Assembly: GCF_028372415.1 (NCBI RefSeq)
Contig: NC_092873.1
Coordinates: forward strand, 348,959,390 to 349,023,389
Length of the DNA: 64,000 bases
Reading direction: 5' to 3'
Origin: Notamacropus eugenii
Lineage: Eukaryota; Chordata; Mammalia; Diprotodontia; Macropodidae
Shown here: one piece after another, positions 24,758 to 37,973 of the stretch
How positions within the stretch are numbered: the first letter of the stretch is position 1
Layout: the number at the start of each line of letters is the position of its first letter
The notes under the pieces: model-generated
The model's input: only the letters and a program-made list of their open reading frames with translations
Told to the model about the DNA's origin: nothing
The model's database searches: none
Position numbers and translations under genes: made by a program

Positions 24758-25070
24758 GAGGCAGCTGGGTGTGGATGGTACAGTGGATAGAGCAGGAGTC
24801 AGGAGGACCTGAGTTCAAATCTCACCTCAGACACTTGACACTCACTAGCTTTGTGACCTTGGGCAAGTCACTTAACCCCAAATGCCTCATTCTGGGTCAT
24901 CTCCAGTCATCCTGATGAATATCTGGTCACTGGATTCAGATGGCTCTGGAGGAGAAGTGAGGCTGATGACCTGCACAACCCTCCCTCACTCAAAACAAAG
25001 TCAAATACAAGTCATGTCATTATTTCTCTGATGGCATGGTCTTCTTCAGCAACAAAGGACAAACACACAT
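24757..25070 (+). repeat. Marsupial tRNA-headed SINE with RTE-like tail (near full length)
   Basis: Head 'gaggcagctgggtg ... cagtggatagagcag', then 'gggcaagtcacttaacccc', a middle 'ttcagatggctctggagg', and tail 'cttcagcaacaaaggacaa'. The middle and tail are homologous to the antisense unit at 28700-28890. It ends in CA/TA simple sequence. Confidence 0.7.
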
Positions 25071-25196
25071 ATATACATATATATAAACATACATATATAC
25101 ACATATGTGTGTACATATTTTTATATGTATATCTCTGTATATGTATATATATATCCACATACATATATATGTATATAATATATGATATACTTTGAT
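25066..25196. repeat. TA/CA-rich microsatellite
   Basis: Alternating purine/pyrimidine (acatatat type), probably grown from the SINE tail. Confidence 0.8.
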
Positions 25197-25539
25197 CAGC
25201 ATGGGAATTTTGACCTGCTCCATTTCTGATCTGGGTTTTGACTCTCCTTAGGTAACCTAGCAAGCCTGCTCCCCAGGGGCTGAGCATATTCATGCTAAAC
25301 TTTGTTTGATTTGATCTCAGGACTCTCCAGCTCAAGAGAGCCTCAAGCCTCAAGCTCCCCAGTAGCTGGGATTACAAGCCCTCAGTAGCCTCTGTCTCTC
25401 TGATTAGAGGGTTGGAGGGAAAAGCAAAAACCTCCTTCCAAAGACTCCATTTAAGGAAACCAGACAACTCTCCATTCCCTATCAGCTTTACTGCTTGGTA
25501 TCAACTCTACCATCAACTGGCCTCCACAGAGTTATTTTC

Positions 25540-25695
25540 TCTTTACCCTCCGCCCATCTTTTCAGCTTCCTTTTTGTGTATTGTCTTCCCCCTTTAGATC
25601 ATAAACTCCTTGGGGCCAGGAGACTGGCTTTCTTTTTCTCAGCACTTAGCACAATGCCTGGCATATAGAAGGAACTTAAGAAATGATGAGTGTGC
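25540..25695 (+). repeat. L2-type LINE tail
   Basis: 'tagatcataaactccttgg' and 'cacaatgcctggcatatag' are the standard L2 tail. Confidence 0.6.
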
Positions 25696-25714
25696 CACCA
25701 TGCAGATAGAAGCT

Positions 25715-26495
25715 TACATTCTTTTTTTTAAATTTTAAATTATTTTATTTGTTTTCAGTTTTCTACAGTCACATATATCTTAGATTTTTTCCCCTCCTCC
25801 CTTCTTTCCCCTCCCTCCAAACTCCCTCCCTGAGACAGCATGCAATCTTATATAGGTTCTACACATACATTCCTATTAAATATATTTTCACCTTAGTCAT
25901 GTTGCATAGAAGAATTTAAATGAATGAGAGAAACCATAAAACAAAGCAAAATATAACACAAGAGAAAATAGTCTCTTTCATTCTATGATCCAATTCCATG
26001 GTTCTTTCTCTGAATGTGGAAGGCATTTTGCCTCAAGAGTGTGTTAGGAGATTTTTTAGGTCCTTGCTCTGCTGTGAAGGGCTAAGTGTACCAGAAAAAT
26101 GCCTTGCACACTGTGGTTACTCCTGTGTACAAAGTTCTCCTGGTTCTGCTTCTTTCACTCAGTATCAGTTCATCTAAGTCCTTCCAGGCCTCTCTGAAGT
26201 CTTCCTGTTCATCATTTTTTATAGCACAATGGTATTCTATTGCATTCATATACCGCATCTTGTTCAGTCATTCCCCAATTGATGGGCATCCCCTTGATTT
26301 CCAGTTCTTGGCTACCACAAAGAGAGCTGCTATAAATATTTTTGTACATGTGGGACCCTTTCCCATTTTTATGATCTCTTGGGAATACAGTCCTAGAAGC
26401 AGGTATTGCTGGGTCAAAGGGTATGCACATTTTTGTAGTCCTTTGGGCATAGTTCCAAATTGCTCTCCAGAATGGTTGGATCAGCTCACAGATAG
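25715..26495 (-). repeat. L1 LINE 3' region, antisense
   Basis: The reverse complement of the L1 tail: plus-strand 'tcattccccaattgatggg', 'tgctgggtcaaagggtatg' and 'attgctctccagaatggtt' (end of ORF2). The AT-rich tail is at its left end. Confidence 0.7.
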
Positions 26496-28690
26496 GAACT
26501 TACATTTTATAGGGGTGAGAGGAAAGTACATCCTGCATATAAGTCAATATTGTACAAGAAAAACTTGATATGGGAGAGAATGCTAACCACTGGAGTGAAT
26601 AGGGAAAGCTTCACATGGGAGGTGGCATCTGAGTTGAGTCTTCAAAGATAAGAATCCTGAGAAGCAGAGTTGAAGAGATGCTGCATTTGAGGGACAGTTT
26701 GTACAAATAAATGGAAACTAGTGGTGGAAGCTAAATGGAAGTTTAGGGCACAGCTAGTAGTCCAATCTGACTTGAATAAAGAATACATAAGGGGGAATAA
26801 TACAAAATAAGGTAGGAAAGGTGGGGGTAGGGTCAGTCAGATTGTAGAGGACCTTCAATGCTGGGTTAAGGCATTTCTATTTTATCCCACAGGCAGAGAC
26901 AAATCAGTGAAGTTTTTGAGCAAGAGAACAAATATATCAATCAACCCAGAAGCATTGACTGGTCAGACCTGGGCTTTAAGGATCCATCAGTCTGGCAGTT
27001 GTGGAGAGGATGGATTGGAGAGGGAGAGACTTGAAGAAGGAAAATCAATTAGGAGGCAATTGTAATAGTCCAGGGAAAGGGGGAATCAGGGCTGAATGAG
27101 GGTGGTGCCTATTTGGGTTGAGAGAAGATTATGGATTTGGAGATGTTATGGGGGAAGAATTGACAAGAGTTGGCAACTGCAATCAGTCTGAGAGGGAATC
27201 AATCAATCGACAAAAGGCATTTCATAAGTGTCTACTATGTGTCAATCACTGACCCTGTCCTCCGGAAGCTCATAATCTAATCATAAGATTCCAGGATGAT
27301 TCTGAAGTTACAAACCTGGATGACTGGGAAAATGAGAGAAATAAGGAGGTTTGGAGTTTAAAATAAGGAGCTGTCTCCAGTGTGTAGCTCACAGAGAAGG
27401 CAGGAGAGATACATCTCTAACATATTTTCCTCTTTACCCCTCCACTTTTACAAGAGAGACTTTAATTCCTACCAGGAGGGGAAGCCAGAGGTGGAAGGTA
27501 GAGGTTAACCATTCTGTTCTCCTCAGAAAGGGGAATACCAGACTAAAATTATATCTATCTGCCTCCTTTAATATTACTAGTCTAGGGGATGTAAATTTCA
27601 GGTTCAAGCTAAACTCTTGATTCTTATTTTTTAATGGGAAAAGAGCACTCCAAGCTTTATATCTAGGGTTTGACTCCTTTCTCATCAAATGCCAATTCCA
27701 CAATGAACACACATAGCAAATAACAAAGAAACCTATTTATCCAAATCAATAGCAAAACAGAAATAAGACATAGTATACGTAAGAAAATATATACCAGACA
27801 ATACAGAGTGAAGGAGCTCTCCCACTGAGAGTAAAGTAGCTCAACTCAACCAAGAAAAAGGGACCCAAATCTCACCCAATGGGGAAATTCCCTAGTAGCA
27901 AACTAAGAATGAGGAGATGATCTAAGTTCTATATGTAGCTTCTTCACAGTCTTCCTCCCTTCATGGCCCTGAAGAAAGGTAGGAATCCCATGAGTCTTCT
28001 CTCTGAACATTGGTGACTAGAATCCTGAAGAGACTGGAGAATCCTAAGAGCCAGAAGAAACCTCTTCTACTCCCACCAACTCCACTCACCCCTCCCCACT
28101 TTTCAGGGCATTGATCTCCACCAAAGAAGAGACTATCCCATATCAATGGATTTTGGGGATCAGGTCATAAGAGGAATAGGTTTAAGTGGATATGTCAGAT
28201 TTGAAATGTCTGACACATCTAAGAGACATAGCAGGTCATTGATGATGACTGCAATTGAAGAAAGATTAGGGCTGAATCTATAGATTTGGAAGTCATTTGC
28301 ATTAGAGATGATCCTCAAACCCATGGAAAAAATGATTTGATCTTCAAAGGAGTGTAGAGAGAGAAGCTAAGCAGGTCCAGGAAGGAAAGAGCCCCCACCC
28401 TAAGAGGGTAGGAGATGAATGATGATCCCACAAATGAGGCTGAGGAGAAAGGGTCAGGAATGTAGGAAGAAAATCAGAAGAATGTTACAGAAACCAAAGG
28501 GGAAACAGTATTCAGGAGGAAGAGGTGGTCAGCAGTTTCAAAAATTGCAGAAAGGTCAAGAAGGATGAAATCTAGGAGCTTGAGCAGTTAAGAGGTCAGT
28601 GATATCCTTGGAGAAAGCAATTTCAGTTGTCATGGATTTGGAGACCAATACAAAGGACTGAGAATAGAGTGGGTGATGAAGAAGAGAAAT
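26496..28690 (+). repeat. Long dispersed repeat, probably several pieces, family not assigned
   Basis: 'ggcagagacaaatcagtg ... ggtcagacctgggcttt ... gaggatggattggagag' parallels the order in 640-760 and 48240-48330. A new 5' start ('aaaggcatttcataagtgtc') appears near 27215. 28500-28600 has 'ggtcagcagtttcaaaa', a phrase I associate with the same long repeat type. 27300-28150 has no clear match. Confidence 0.45.
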
Positions 28691-28699
28691 GGAAGTGTT

Positions 28700-28890
28700 G
28701 TTGCTATTTATTTTTTGTTCTCAAAGAGGACCAGTGACATCAGGAAGGTGATGCCATGACTTGCAAGTGAATCGGATTTAAGTGATGAAGGGCTATGCAA
28801 AGTCATCAGCCTCATTCTTTCCTCTAGAGCCATCTGGGTCCAGTGGCAAGATATAGATCAGGATGAGTGGAGATGGCCCTGAAAGTAGGA
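28700..28890 (-). repeat. RTE-like SINE tail, antisense
   Basis: The reverse complement contains 'ggacccagatggctctaga' and 'actggtcctctttgagaac', homologous to 24905-25065. Confidence 0.6.
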
Positions 28891-29770
28891 AATGTAGACT
28901 TTTTTTTTTTAGAATTTTGGCAAATAAAGGGAGGAAAGCCTGAGGCAGAATTGAGTGATTTCTTTTTTCTAAAGTATAGGGAAGACCTAAACATGTTTGT
29001 TTGCAGGAAAACTGGGGAGATAGAAGACATGAGAGACAGAAGACTCATTAGAGAGGTGAACTTAAAAGCATAGGGTTGTCCTTGGCAAGGAGAAAGGCTA
29101 ATTCTTCAGAGATGGGGCTTAAAGAGGAAAGGATTGGTAAAGAGTTTTGAGGATAGAGTAGGGGAGAAGAGGGAACTCATGGCAAATGGCCTCAAGCTTT
29201 CTCAGTAAAGCAGGGCATCGGCTGGGTCTGGGGTTGAGATCATATTGGGGCTTGAGATCTAAGATATGACCATTCCTGGAAGCTACTGAGGTAAAGGGAA
29301 GCTAAATGTCACTGGAATAGATGAGACTGATGAAATAGGAAGCCAGGATGTTGAGAGGACAAGAAAAATACCCAAGTATTTGGACGGGGATTGAATTGGA
29401 GAGAAAAAGTGTAAACCAGGTACTGAATTCCTTGAACAAGGAGTGAGATGAAGACCCTGGGGGACAGCGGATCATAGCAACAACAATCTGGAACAGATTA
29501 CATAGCCAGATGGAATGAACCTCAAGGGAGGAGTGATGGTGGCAAAAGAAAAGTCTAGAATTGTTAGAGAGATGCTTTTTCTTTCTCAGGACCTAGTACA
29601 TGTTGGAGGAAATGGGTGAGAAAAAGAGTGACCAGAATTGGATAGGATGGTCAGTCATGCAATGTCTTCTAAAAAGAGCAGGGTTTCCCTAGGCTCAAGA
29701 TGTAAAGAGTGTGAAAAGAAGAAGCAAAACCAGAAGGAAGAGCAAAGCCATGTTACAACAGAATTGAGAT
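28891..29770. other. Unassigned, repeat-like intergenic sequence
   Basis: Purine-rich and without a recognised gene. Phrases such as 'accattcctggaagctactg' suggest it may continue the long dispersed repeat. Nothing firm can be said. Confidence 0.3.
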
Positions 29771-29774
29771 CCAA

Positions 29775-30165
29775 GATCTTAAAAGACTAAAATGATGGTT
29801 TAATTCTAATAAGATGAAATTTAATAGGAATAAATGTAAAGCCCCACATGGGTTCAGTCAACTGCCCAAGTATAGGATGGGGGGAATCATGCAAAATAAC
29901 AGTTCACATTCATGAGGCAGCCAAGTGATGTAGTAGTTAGAGCACAGTTAGGAAGCACAGAGTTCAAAATCAGTCATAGGCACTTATCAGTTCTGTGACC
30001 CGGGCAAATCACTTACCTGCTGTTTGCCTCAGTTTCCTCATCTTTCAAATGGAAACAATAATAATACCTACTTTCCAGGGTTGCGGGGAGGATCAAATGA
30101 GATAATATAAAGCATTTTGTAAACCTTAAAGTAAATATAAATGTTACCTATTTTTTGGTATTTTT
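29775..30165 (+). repeat. L3/CR1 fragment followed by MIR-like SINE
   Basis: 29775-29905 has 'aataagatgaaatttaatag' and 'aatgtaaagccccacatgg' (L3). 29915-30165 has 'agttcaaaatcagtcatag', 'tcagtttcctcatctttc' and 'ggatcaaatgagataat' (MIR-type). Confidence 0.55.
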
Positions 30166-30559
30166 AAAAAATTTATACTGAAATGCAAAATGAGGGAAAA
30201 AACATTGCCATGTACACAGCAGACCATAAGAAAAAAATACAATATAAAACAATATATTCCCATTCCAAGAAAACCTATGTAATAAACACTATACATTATT
30301 TTCAAAGCTGCCTAGCTTTTTTTTTGCTTTCTTGTTGGTTGTCTTTTCTCTGCTGTGCACACACATATACATAGATATCTATAAAGACAGACATATAGAC
30401 ACAGAGACATTTATACGTATATATGTAAGAACATACTGTGCTTATTTCCTCCTATTTTATGTTTCTCTGAAGGTGGATAGTATGTTCCTTCATAAGTCCA
30501 AATCTTTCCATGTTTTTCTAAATCAACCAGCTCATCATTTCCTATATCAAAGCAATATT

Positions 30560-31860
30560 CCAATCAAATAACATTCTATCTGAGAGATTGTTTATGAAAG
30601 ATTTTTCCCTATTTCCTGAATTCCTTCTATTCTTGGCTCTATATTTATTTATACAAGAAAATTTTAATTTCAAATTATTAGAATTATCTTCTTCACACTG
30701 CAACAATGCTCTTATCTTCTAATATAGTTTAAGGTCTGATACTGTTGAATCTATTTCCTTTACATCTTTTTTTCCCCTGGTTTCTTTGAAGTTCCTGAAC
30801 TTCGTTCTTCTGAATAACTTTGTTACTGTTTTTTCTAACTCAGTAAAATAATTTTTAGTAATTTAATTGGGATGCCATTGAATAAATAGATTGGTTAGGT
30901 AAAAATTGTCATTTTAAAAATGGTACTGGCTTTGCCTACCCATGAACAACAAATATTACTTCAATTATTTAGATCTGAGTTTATTTGTTTAGAAGGTGTT
31001 TTGTGTTTATGTTCATATAGTTCCTGTGTCTGTTTTGGCAGTTATATGCTCCGGTATTTTGTATTGTTTAGGTACTTTAAATGGTCTAAAACAATATTGA
31101 ATAATATTGATGGCACAGTGTAGTTTCTCTCTTTCACTTTTGATTAAATCTATTTTAACTTTAACTTTACCTGAGCTCATGATAACTATCCCTGCTTTTT
31201 TTACATACTAAATTCTACTCCTTCCCTTTATTTTTATCTTTCTGTGTATCTCTCACTTTTACATTTCCTGAAAATAATATCTTGTTGAATTTAAATTTTT
31301 AATCTGCTATCAATTTCAGTTTTGTGAGTAAATTCATTACATTCACATTCTAAGCTAGTTACTTGCATATTTTCCTTCTTATTTTCATCTTCTCACCTTA
31401 TTTACCCTATCTCTCTTCCCTCTTTTGCTTTATTTCTACCCATTAACTAGCCCTCCTATTCCTTAACCTGCTCACCCTTCCAAGAGTCCCTCCTTTATCC
31501 TCCCCTACACCAATTGACTTGCCTCTTATTTTCTGAATTTATAAGACTTTTATACCTTTTAAGATATATATGTTGTTCCTTCTTTAATGTATTCCCAATG
31601 AGAGTAAGATTCCAGCACTACCCACCCTCTCCCCCACCCTCAGCTTCTTCTGTATCAATTTTTCCTTTTATGTCTTACTTGCATGAGATAATTACTCTTT
31701 TTTTATCTCTCGCTACACAGGGAGAGATTTATTTTTGTAGAATCACCCCCATCATACTCAGCTCAGTCCATGCTTTTCTTTCAAACTACTCAAATAATGA
31801 TGACAATCTTAAGAATACTTCTAATATTTTCACATATACAATGTAAGCAATTTGACCTTA
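30560..31860 (-). repeat. L1 LINE fragment, antisense (5' ORF2 side)
   Basis: Plus-strand 'tgggatgccattgaataaa' (30870) and 'ttcatatagttcctgtgtc' (31012) look like the complement of L1 ORF2. The stretch to 31860 ('ccaatgagagtaagattcc') looks like the complement of the ORF1-ORF2 spacer zone. Many changes; non-coding. Confidence 0.45.
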
Positions 31861-31937
31861 TTGAATCCCTTATAATAAATGCTGCCTATGAATATTTTTT
31901 GGAAATTTCTATTCTGAACTTAAACACCAAAAATGGG

Positions 31938-32010
31938 TATTTGTGTGTGTGTGTGTAATATATGTGTGTATATGTATATGTGTATATATGTATATACATA
32001 TATATGTATG
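31938..32010. repeat. TG/TA microsatellite
   Basis: Alternating 'tgtgtg' and 'tatatg' units. Confidence 0.85.
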
Positions 32011-32164
32011 TTCTCAAATTTTTTTATCTCAGGACCCTTTTACACACTGAAAAATTCTTTAGGATCCCTTTTCCTATGGGTTATATCTATTGATATTTAT
32101 TATATTAGAAATGAAAATTCCTTAGTATTATAAAAATAGTTTTGACCTCACAACCTCCTGAAAA

Positions 32165-34260
32165 GATTTCAGGGGTCTGGCAGAACCAAGTTAGTGGATT
32201 AGGGTGGCCACACAACTGAACTTTCCCAACATTTCCCTACAAATAACTTTTAAAATAATACCTCAAATGAAATTTTAGAGTGGCAGAGCCAACAAAAGAT
32301 TGAGGTGAGACATTTTTCCAACCAAACAAAATTTAAGAGGTCAGCACTAGAAGTCTGTGGTGCAGGGGTGGAGGTCTTTCTGGAGCCCATACATGTAGTG
32401 GTGCAACAGCAGCAGCAGCTTCAGAAGCTCTCAGCCCAGAGATATTCTGGTTTAAAATTCCAGGGCAGAAAGGAGCACTGGTGGTTGGGCACAAGGGAAG
32501 AAGCATCCTGGACACAATTCCAAAGCAGAGTGCTATAGTTTTCAGTTGTGGGGGCTAGGGACCCTTCCTGGGTAAAGACCAGAACACAGACCAGGAGAGC
32601 AATGTCTGTACTTGTCCTAGAATCACAGCATCTTGGAAGCACCAAAAGCTTGCAGACCCCCAGAACTAGCTCTAAAAACAGCAGCACAAAAAAGCCTGAA
32701 GCTTGACACAATGCCATCCCACTCTCTGGTAAGCAGAGCCCCTAAAGTTCAAAGTCAAGAAACAGGCTGGAAAAATGAGTAAAAAAAAAGAAAAAGAATT
32801 TGATCATAAAAAGCTACTAAAGTGGTAGGGAAGACCAACACAAAACTCAGAAGAAGGCAACAGTGTGAAAACAGCTATCAAACCCCTAAAAAATACTAAT
32901 TAGACCCAAACTCAATCATTCCTTAAAGAGTTAAAGAAATAAAGAAGAATGGTAGAGGAAAAATTGGGAAAATGATGCAATAAAATTATGAAAAGAGAAC
33001 TAACAGTTTGGTTAGTTATGCAAGAAAATAACACCTTAAAAAACAGAATTGGCCAAATGGTAAAAGAGGCACAAAAATTCACTGAAGAAAAGAACTTCTA
33101 AAAAAACCAAAATTGACCAAATGGGAAAGGAGGTACAAAATCTCACTAAAGAAAATAATTCCTTAAAAATAGTAATTGAGCAAATGGAAGCTAATAACTC
33201 CATGAAACATTAGGAAACAATAGAACAAAGTCAAAAGAATGAAAAAATAGAAGAAAATGTGAAATATTAAATCAGAAAAACAACTGACCTGGAGAATAGA
33301 TCCAGGAGAGATAATTTAAGAATTATTGAAGTAACTGAAAGCAATGATCAAAGAAAGAGCCTAGACATCATATTTCAAGAAATTATCAAGGAAAACTGCC
33401 CCAATATCTTAGAGCTAGAGAGCAAAACAGAAATTGAAAGAATCCATCAATCACCTACTGAAAGAGATTCCAAAATGAAAACTTCCAGGAATATTACAGA
33501 CAAATTCTAGAGCTGTCAGGTCAAAAAGAAAATACTTCAAGTAGCCAGAAAGAGACAATCCAAATACTGTGGAGCCACAGTCAGGATCACATAAGATTTA
33601 GCAGCTCCACATTTGCTGAGAAGAGGGCTTGGAATATGATATTCCAGAAGGCAAAGAGGCCAGGATTACAATCAAGAATATTACAACCCAGTAAAATTTC
33701 ATGTAATCCTTTCAGTAGAAAATTGAAATTTAATGAAATAGAGGACTTCCAAACATTCCTGATGAAAAGACCAGAGCTGAACAGAAAATTTGACATTAAA
33801 ACACAAAACTCAAGAGAAGCCTAAAAATATAAACATGAAAGAGTCATTGTAAGGGACTAAGTAAAATTAAACAGTTTATACATTCCTATATGGGAAGATG
33901 ACATATGTAACTCCTAAGAGCTTTTGTAATTATTAGAGCAATTACGAGTTTACATAGAAAGAGGGCAATGCGTATATATTGATTATGTAGGGATGATCTC
34001 CAAAAAAAAAAACAAACCAAAACTGAGAGGTGAGAAAGAGGGATGCACTGGGAGAAAAGGGAAGGAAGAGGCAGAATCAGAAAATTTTTCTCACATAAAA
34101 GATATGCAAGGAAAAACATCTACAGTGAAGGGGGAAATGGGGAAGTGGGCAATGCTTGAAACTTATTTTCATTAGAATTGGTTCAAAGAGGGTAGAATAT
34201 ATATATATATGTATATATGTGTGTGTGTGCGTATATGTATACACACATATACATACATAC

Positions 34261-34319
<59 letters not shown>

Positions 34320-35812
34320 CTCAGTTGTATATAGAAATCTATCATACCCATCAGGGAAATGAAGGGAATAAGAGAAAGGGGAAGTGATGATAAAAGGAAG
34401 GATGGATTAAGCGAGGCAGAAGGCAGAAGCAAAACAGACTTTTGAGGAGGGACAGGATAAAAAGAGAGAGAGAAGAAGAAGTAGAAGAAAATGGAATGGA
34501 GAGAATACATAATAATCATGACTGTGAATATGAGTGGAATGAGCTTACTCATAAAACAGAAGCAGATTGCAAAATGAATTAGAAATTAGAATCCAATAAT
34601 ATGTTGTTCCCAAGAGTCACACTCGAAACAAAAAGACACACACCTAGTTAAAATAAAGGAATGGAGCAGAATCTAACATACACCATTTGAAGAAAAAATG
34701 CATAGATAGCAATCATGATCTCAGACAAAATAAAAGCAAAAATAGACCTAATTAAAAGAGATAATCAGGGAAACTACATTTTGCTAAAAAGGTACCACAG
34801 GCAGTGAAGTAATATCAAAAATGTTTTCAGCAAGTTTCTCTAATAAAGGTCTCATTTCTCAAATACATAGAGAACTGAGTCAAAGTTATATAAATAAGAG
34901 TCATTCCCATTGATAAATGTTCAAAGGATACGAACAGGCAATTCTCAGAAGAAGAAATCAAAGTTGTCTATACTCATATGAAAATGCCCTAAATCACTGT
35001 TGATTGAATGAAAACCTCACATCTGCCAGAAATGATAAATGCTGGAGGGGATGGGGAAAATAGGTACACTAATGCACTATTGGTACAATTGTGAACTGTT
35101 GCAATTGGAGAACAATTTTTAGAACTATACCCAAGGGGCAATAAGGTTGTGCATATCCTTTGATTGAACCACCACTAGATCTATATCCCAAAGACATAAA
35201 AGGAGAAGGATTTATATGTACAAAAATATTTGTAGCAGCTTTTTCTTGATGGCAAAGAATTGGAAATTGAAGGGATGCCCATCAATTGGGGAATGGTTGA
35301 ACAAGTTGCAGTATATGAATATGAATGTAATGGCATATATTGTTCTATAAGAAACGATGAGGGGGAAGGTTTCAGAAAAACATGGCAAGAACTATATGAA
35401 GTGATGCAAAGTCAAGTGAGAAAAACCGGGAGATAGTTGTGTACAGGAACAGCAAATTGTAATGACAATCAGCTGTGAAAGACTTGGCTCTTCTGATCAA
35501 TACAATGATCCAAGACAATTTCAAGGGACTCATGATGCAAAAATGCTATCCACCTCCAGAGAGAGAAGTGATAAACTCTGAGTGCAAACTGAAGTATAAT
35601 TTTCTCACTTTTGAATTTTTTCTTACTTTTTTTTTTTACAATATTGCTAATATGGAAATGTGCTTTCCATGATTTCACACATATAATTGACATATTGTTT
35701 GCCTTCTCAGTGAGTGAGAGAGTGAGTAGGAGTGTGGGAAAGAATTTGAAACTAAAAATTTAAAAAAGAAAAAATGTTTAAAAAAATAAATAAATTGTCA
35801 TTGAAACAATCA
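32165..35812 (+). repeat. L1 LINE, both ends present but most of ORF2 missing
   Basis: The 5'UTR-like start 'ggtctggcagaaccaag' near 32167 is followed by ORF1 remnants: about 32790-33830, with traces such as EIERIHQSPTERDSK after small changes near 33430. 34560-34800 matches the start of ORF2 (endonuclease zone). The text then jumps near 34815-34835 to the extreme 3' end of ORF2 ('gaacaggcaattctcagaag' at 34933). The 3'UTR and A-rich tail end near 35812. Most of the reverse transcriptase is therefore absent. A TA/TG microsatellite sits at 34195-34320. Confidence 0.6.
34195..34320. repeat. TA/TG/CA microsatellite inside the L1
   Basis: Alternating dinucleotides over about 125 bp. The apparent open frames here on both strands are artefacts of the repeat. 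Confidence 0.9.
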
Positions 35813-35884
35813 AATCAAATCCAGATCTCTGATTTCATAGGTATGGGGAATTCTTGCCAAAACCTCTTCTACCAATCAATATTT

Positions 35885-36005
35885 GCAACCTCAAGTCTTC
35901 ATTGCCTAGGTCACTGAGAAGTTAAGTGACTTGCTTAGAGTCACACGGTCATGTGTCAGAGAAAGAACTTGAACCTGGGTTTTCCTGACTCCAAGTACAA
36001 TTTTT
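35885..36005 (-). repeat. SINE fragment
   Basis: 'agttaagtgacttgcttag' and 'gaacttgaacctgggtttt' are the reverse-oriented tRNA-type SINE core. Confidence 0.5.
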
Positions 36006-36414
36006 TTCCAGTATGCTCGGTGGTGGCAAATTCCTCTCCTCTGAGAGTAGACTGGATTTTTGAAAACAGGAAGACATCAGGTGGAGCTACATTTGGTGAT
36101 GCAGCAAAGGACTAATTCCCATTGGAATAAAAAGCTGAGGAGTTACTATAAAGGATGTAATAGGTTTTGTTTAAGGATATTCTTTCTACTCTGGCCTGGG
36201 CAGTTGGGCACTGCCATCTAGCTGCCAGCTAGACACTTCATTCTCACTCAGTGTTTGGCCAGGACATTGACCCTAGGGTCAGCCTCCAAAGGGGCCAGGC
36301 CAACAACTTCTGCACTTCCCTACTCACTCTCCTCCCAACCTGGATCTCTGGACCCTTTTTAGTCTTAGTCAGTCAAGCTCTGTTGAGTTCTTTGTCTCTT
36401 CACTTGGATCATAG

Positions 36415-36600
36415 GTCTAGAACTGAGAGAACCCTCAGGAACCATCTAGTTCAACCCCCTCATTTTACAGAAGAGGGAACTTTGACACAGGAAGGTTGTG
36501 TCTCATCCACAGTCACACAACTAATGTTTCATAGTCAGGATCTGAATGTAGGTCCCTCGACTCCAGAGTCTGGGATCTTTCCAATGTGCTATGACAATAT
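36415..36600. repeat. SINE-like fragment
   Basis: 'accatctagttcaacccc' and 'cattttacagaagagggaac' resemble the dispersed short repeat at 5517-5697 and 49010-49210. Confidence 0.5.
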
Positions 36601-36749
36601 CCCTAAGCTTCAGTTGTTTTTTGTTTTTTGTTTTTTTTTTAATGAGAGGGTTGAACAAGATAAGTCAATAAATCAACAAGCATTTATTAAGTGCATGCCT
36701 GAGCTAGGTGATCTCTTAAGGTGCCTTCCAGTTCTAACATTCTTTAAAA

Positions 36750-37065
36750 AAAATGTAACCAAGGATCTAAGACAACTCCAAAAAGGCTCATGATAGAAAA
36801 CACTATCCACATCTAGAAAAAGAACTATGGAGTCTGAATGTAGATCGAAGTCTACTATTTGCTCTTTTTTTTTGTTTGTTCCTCCCATTGGTTCTAATTC
36901 TTCTTCACAACATGACTAATGTGAAAATCTATAGATGTGAATATAAGATGTAGAGCCTATATCAGATTGCATGCTGTCACAGGGAGGGGGAGAAAATTTA
37001 GAACTCAAAATCTTTTGGAAGTAGATGTTGAAAACTAAAAATAAATCATTTAAAAAATATAACCA
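36750..37065 (+). repeat. L1 LINE 3' end
   Basis: 'ccacatctagaaaaagaac', 'cacaacatgactaatgtg' and 'ttgcatgctgtcacagggag' follow the marsupial L1 3'UTR order. It ends in an A-rich tail near 37060. Confidence 0.7.
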
Positions 37066-37589
37066 AGGGTCCAGATCTTTGCTAGTTGACTGAGTTCTCA
37101 GCTGCCCTGTGCCTTCCTCCATGATCCTATGTTCGTGAGGTTGGAGTTCTGAACTATAGAGGGAGTGGGTACACGAAGGGAGAATATTATCAGGAAAAGA
37201 CCCAAGTTGGAAAGGGACCTAGGCAGAAGGAGAGTGGTCAGATGAAGCTGAGGGCCTCTGGCTGTAGTTTGGGGTGCATCTGTCCTGTGGAGTGTATCTC
37301 AGAATCAAGTCTGTCTGTTTTTGTGACTGTCTATGTAGAGGGTGGTAATGGGGTATAGGGTTGGAGGCAGGAACCAGAGCAGGGCTTCAGGGAGGGTGAG
37401 TGATGAGGATGAGGCAAGGAATCAAGAGTGGGGCTGCTCTCATAGCTATCCCCTGGGTATGGTGATAGGGCAAGTCACTGGCAGATGGGCATTGATTCAG
37501 AAAGACAGCAAGTAGCAGATGAGATTTCTCAAGGCTCTTATATGTCACTAGTCCCTCATGATCATTACAAAAGCAAAGAAGGGCTACCT

Positions 37590-37821
37590 AGCTTGTTTTT
37601 GTGATTTATTATTCCCCTCCAATGGCTTCCTTGCTGTTTCTCAAATATGACATTCCATTGCCCAACTCTGAATTTTCACTGAATGTCTTCTGGGTTGTGA
37701 TGTCCACCTCTTGACTTTCCTGGATTCCTTAAAATCAGCTAGAATCCTGCTTCTCCAAGAAGACTTTCTCAGATCCCCTTAATGCTAGTGCCTTTCCTCT
37801 AATTTATCATCTTTCTCTCTC

Positions 37822-37914
<93 letters not shown>

Positions 37915-37939
37915 ACACCCATACATCTACCCATCTATC

Positions 37940-37973
<34 letters not shown>

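Noticed and set aside
24757-24850. tRNA-like SINE heads as tRNA genes
   Set aside because: They lack an intact cloverleaf and are attached to SINE bodies.
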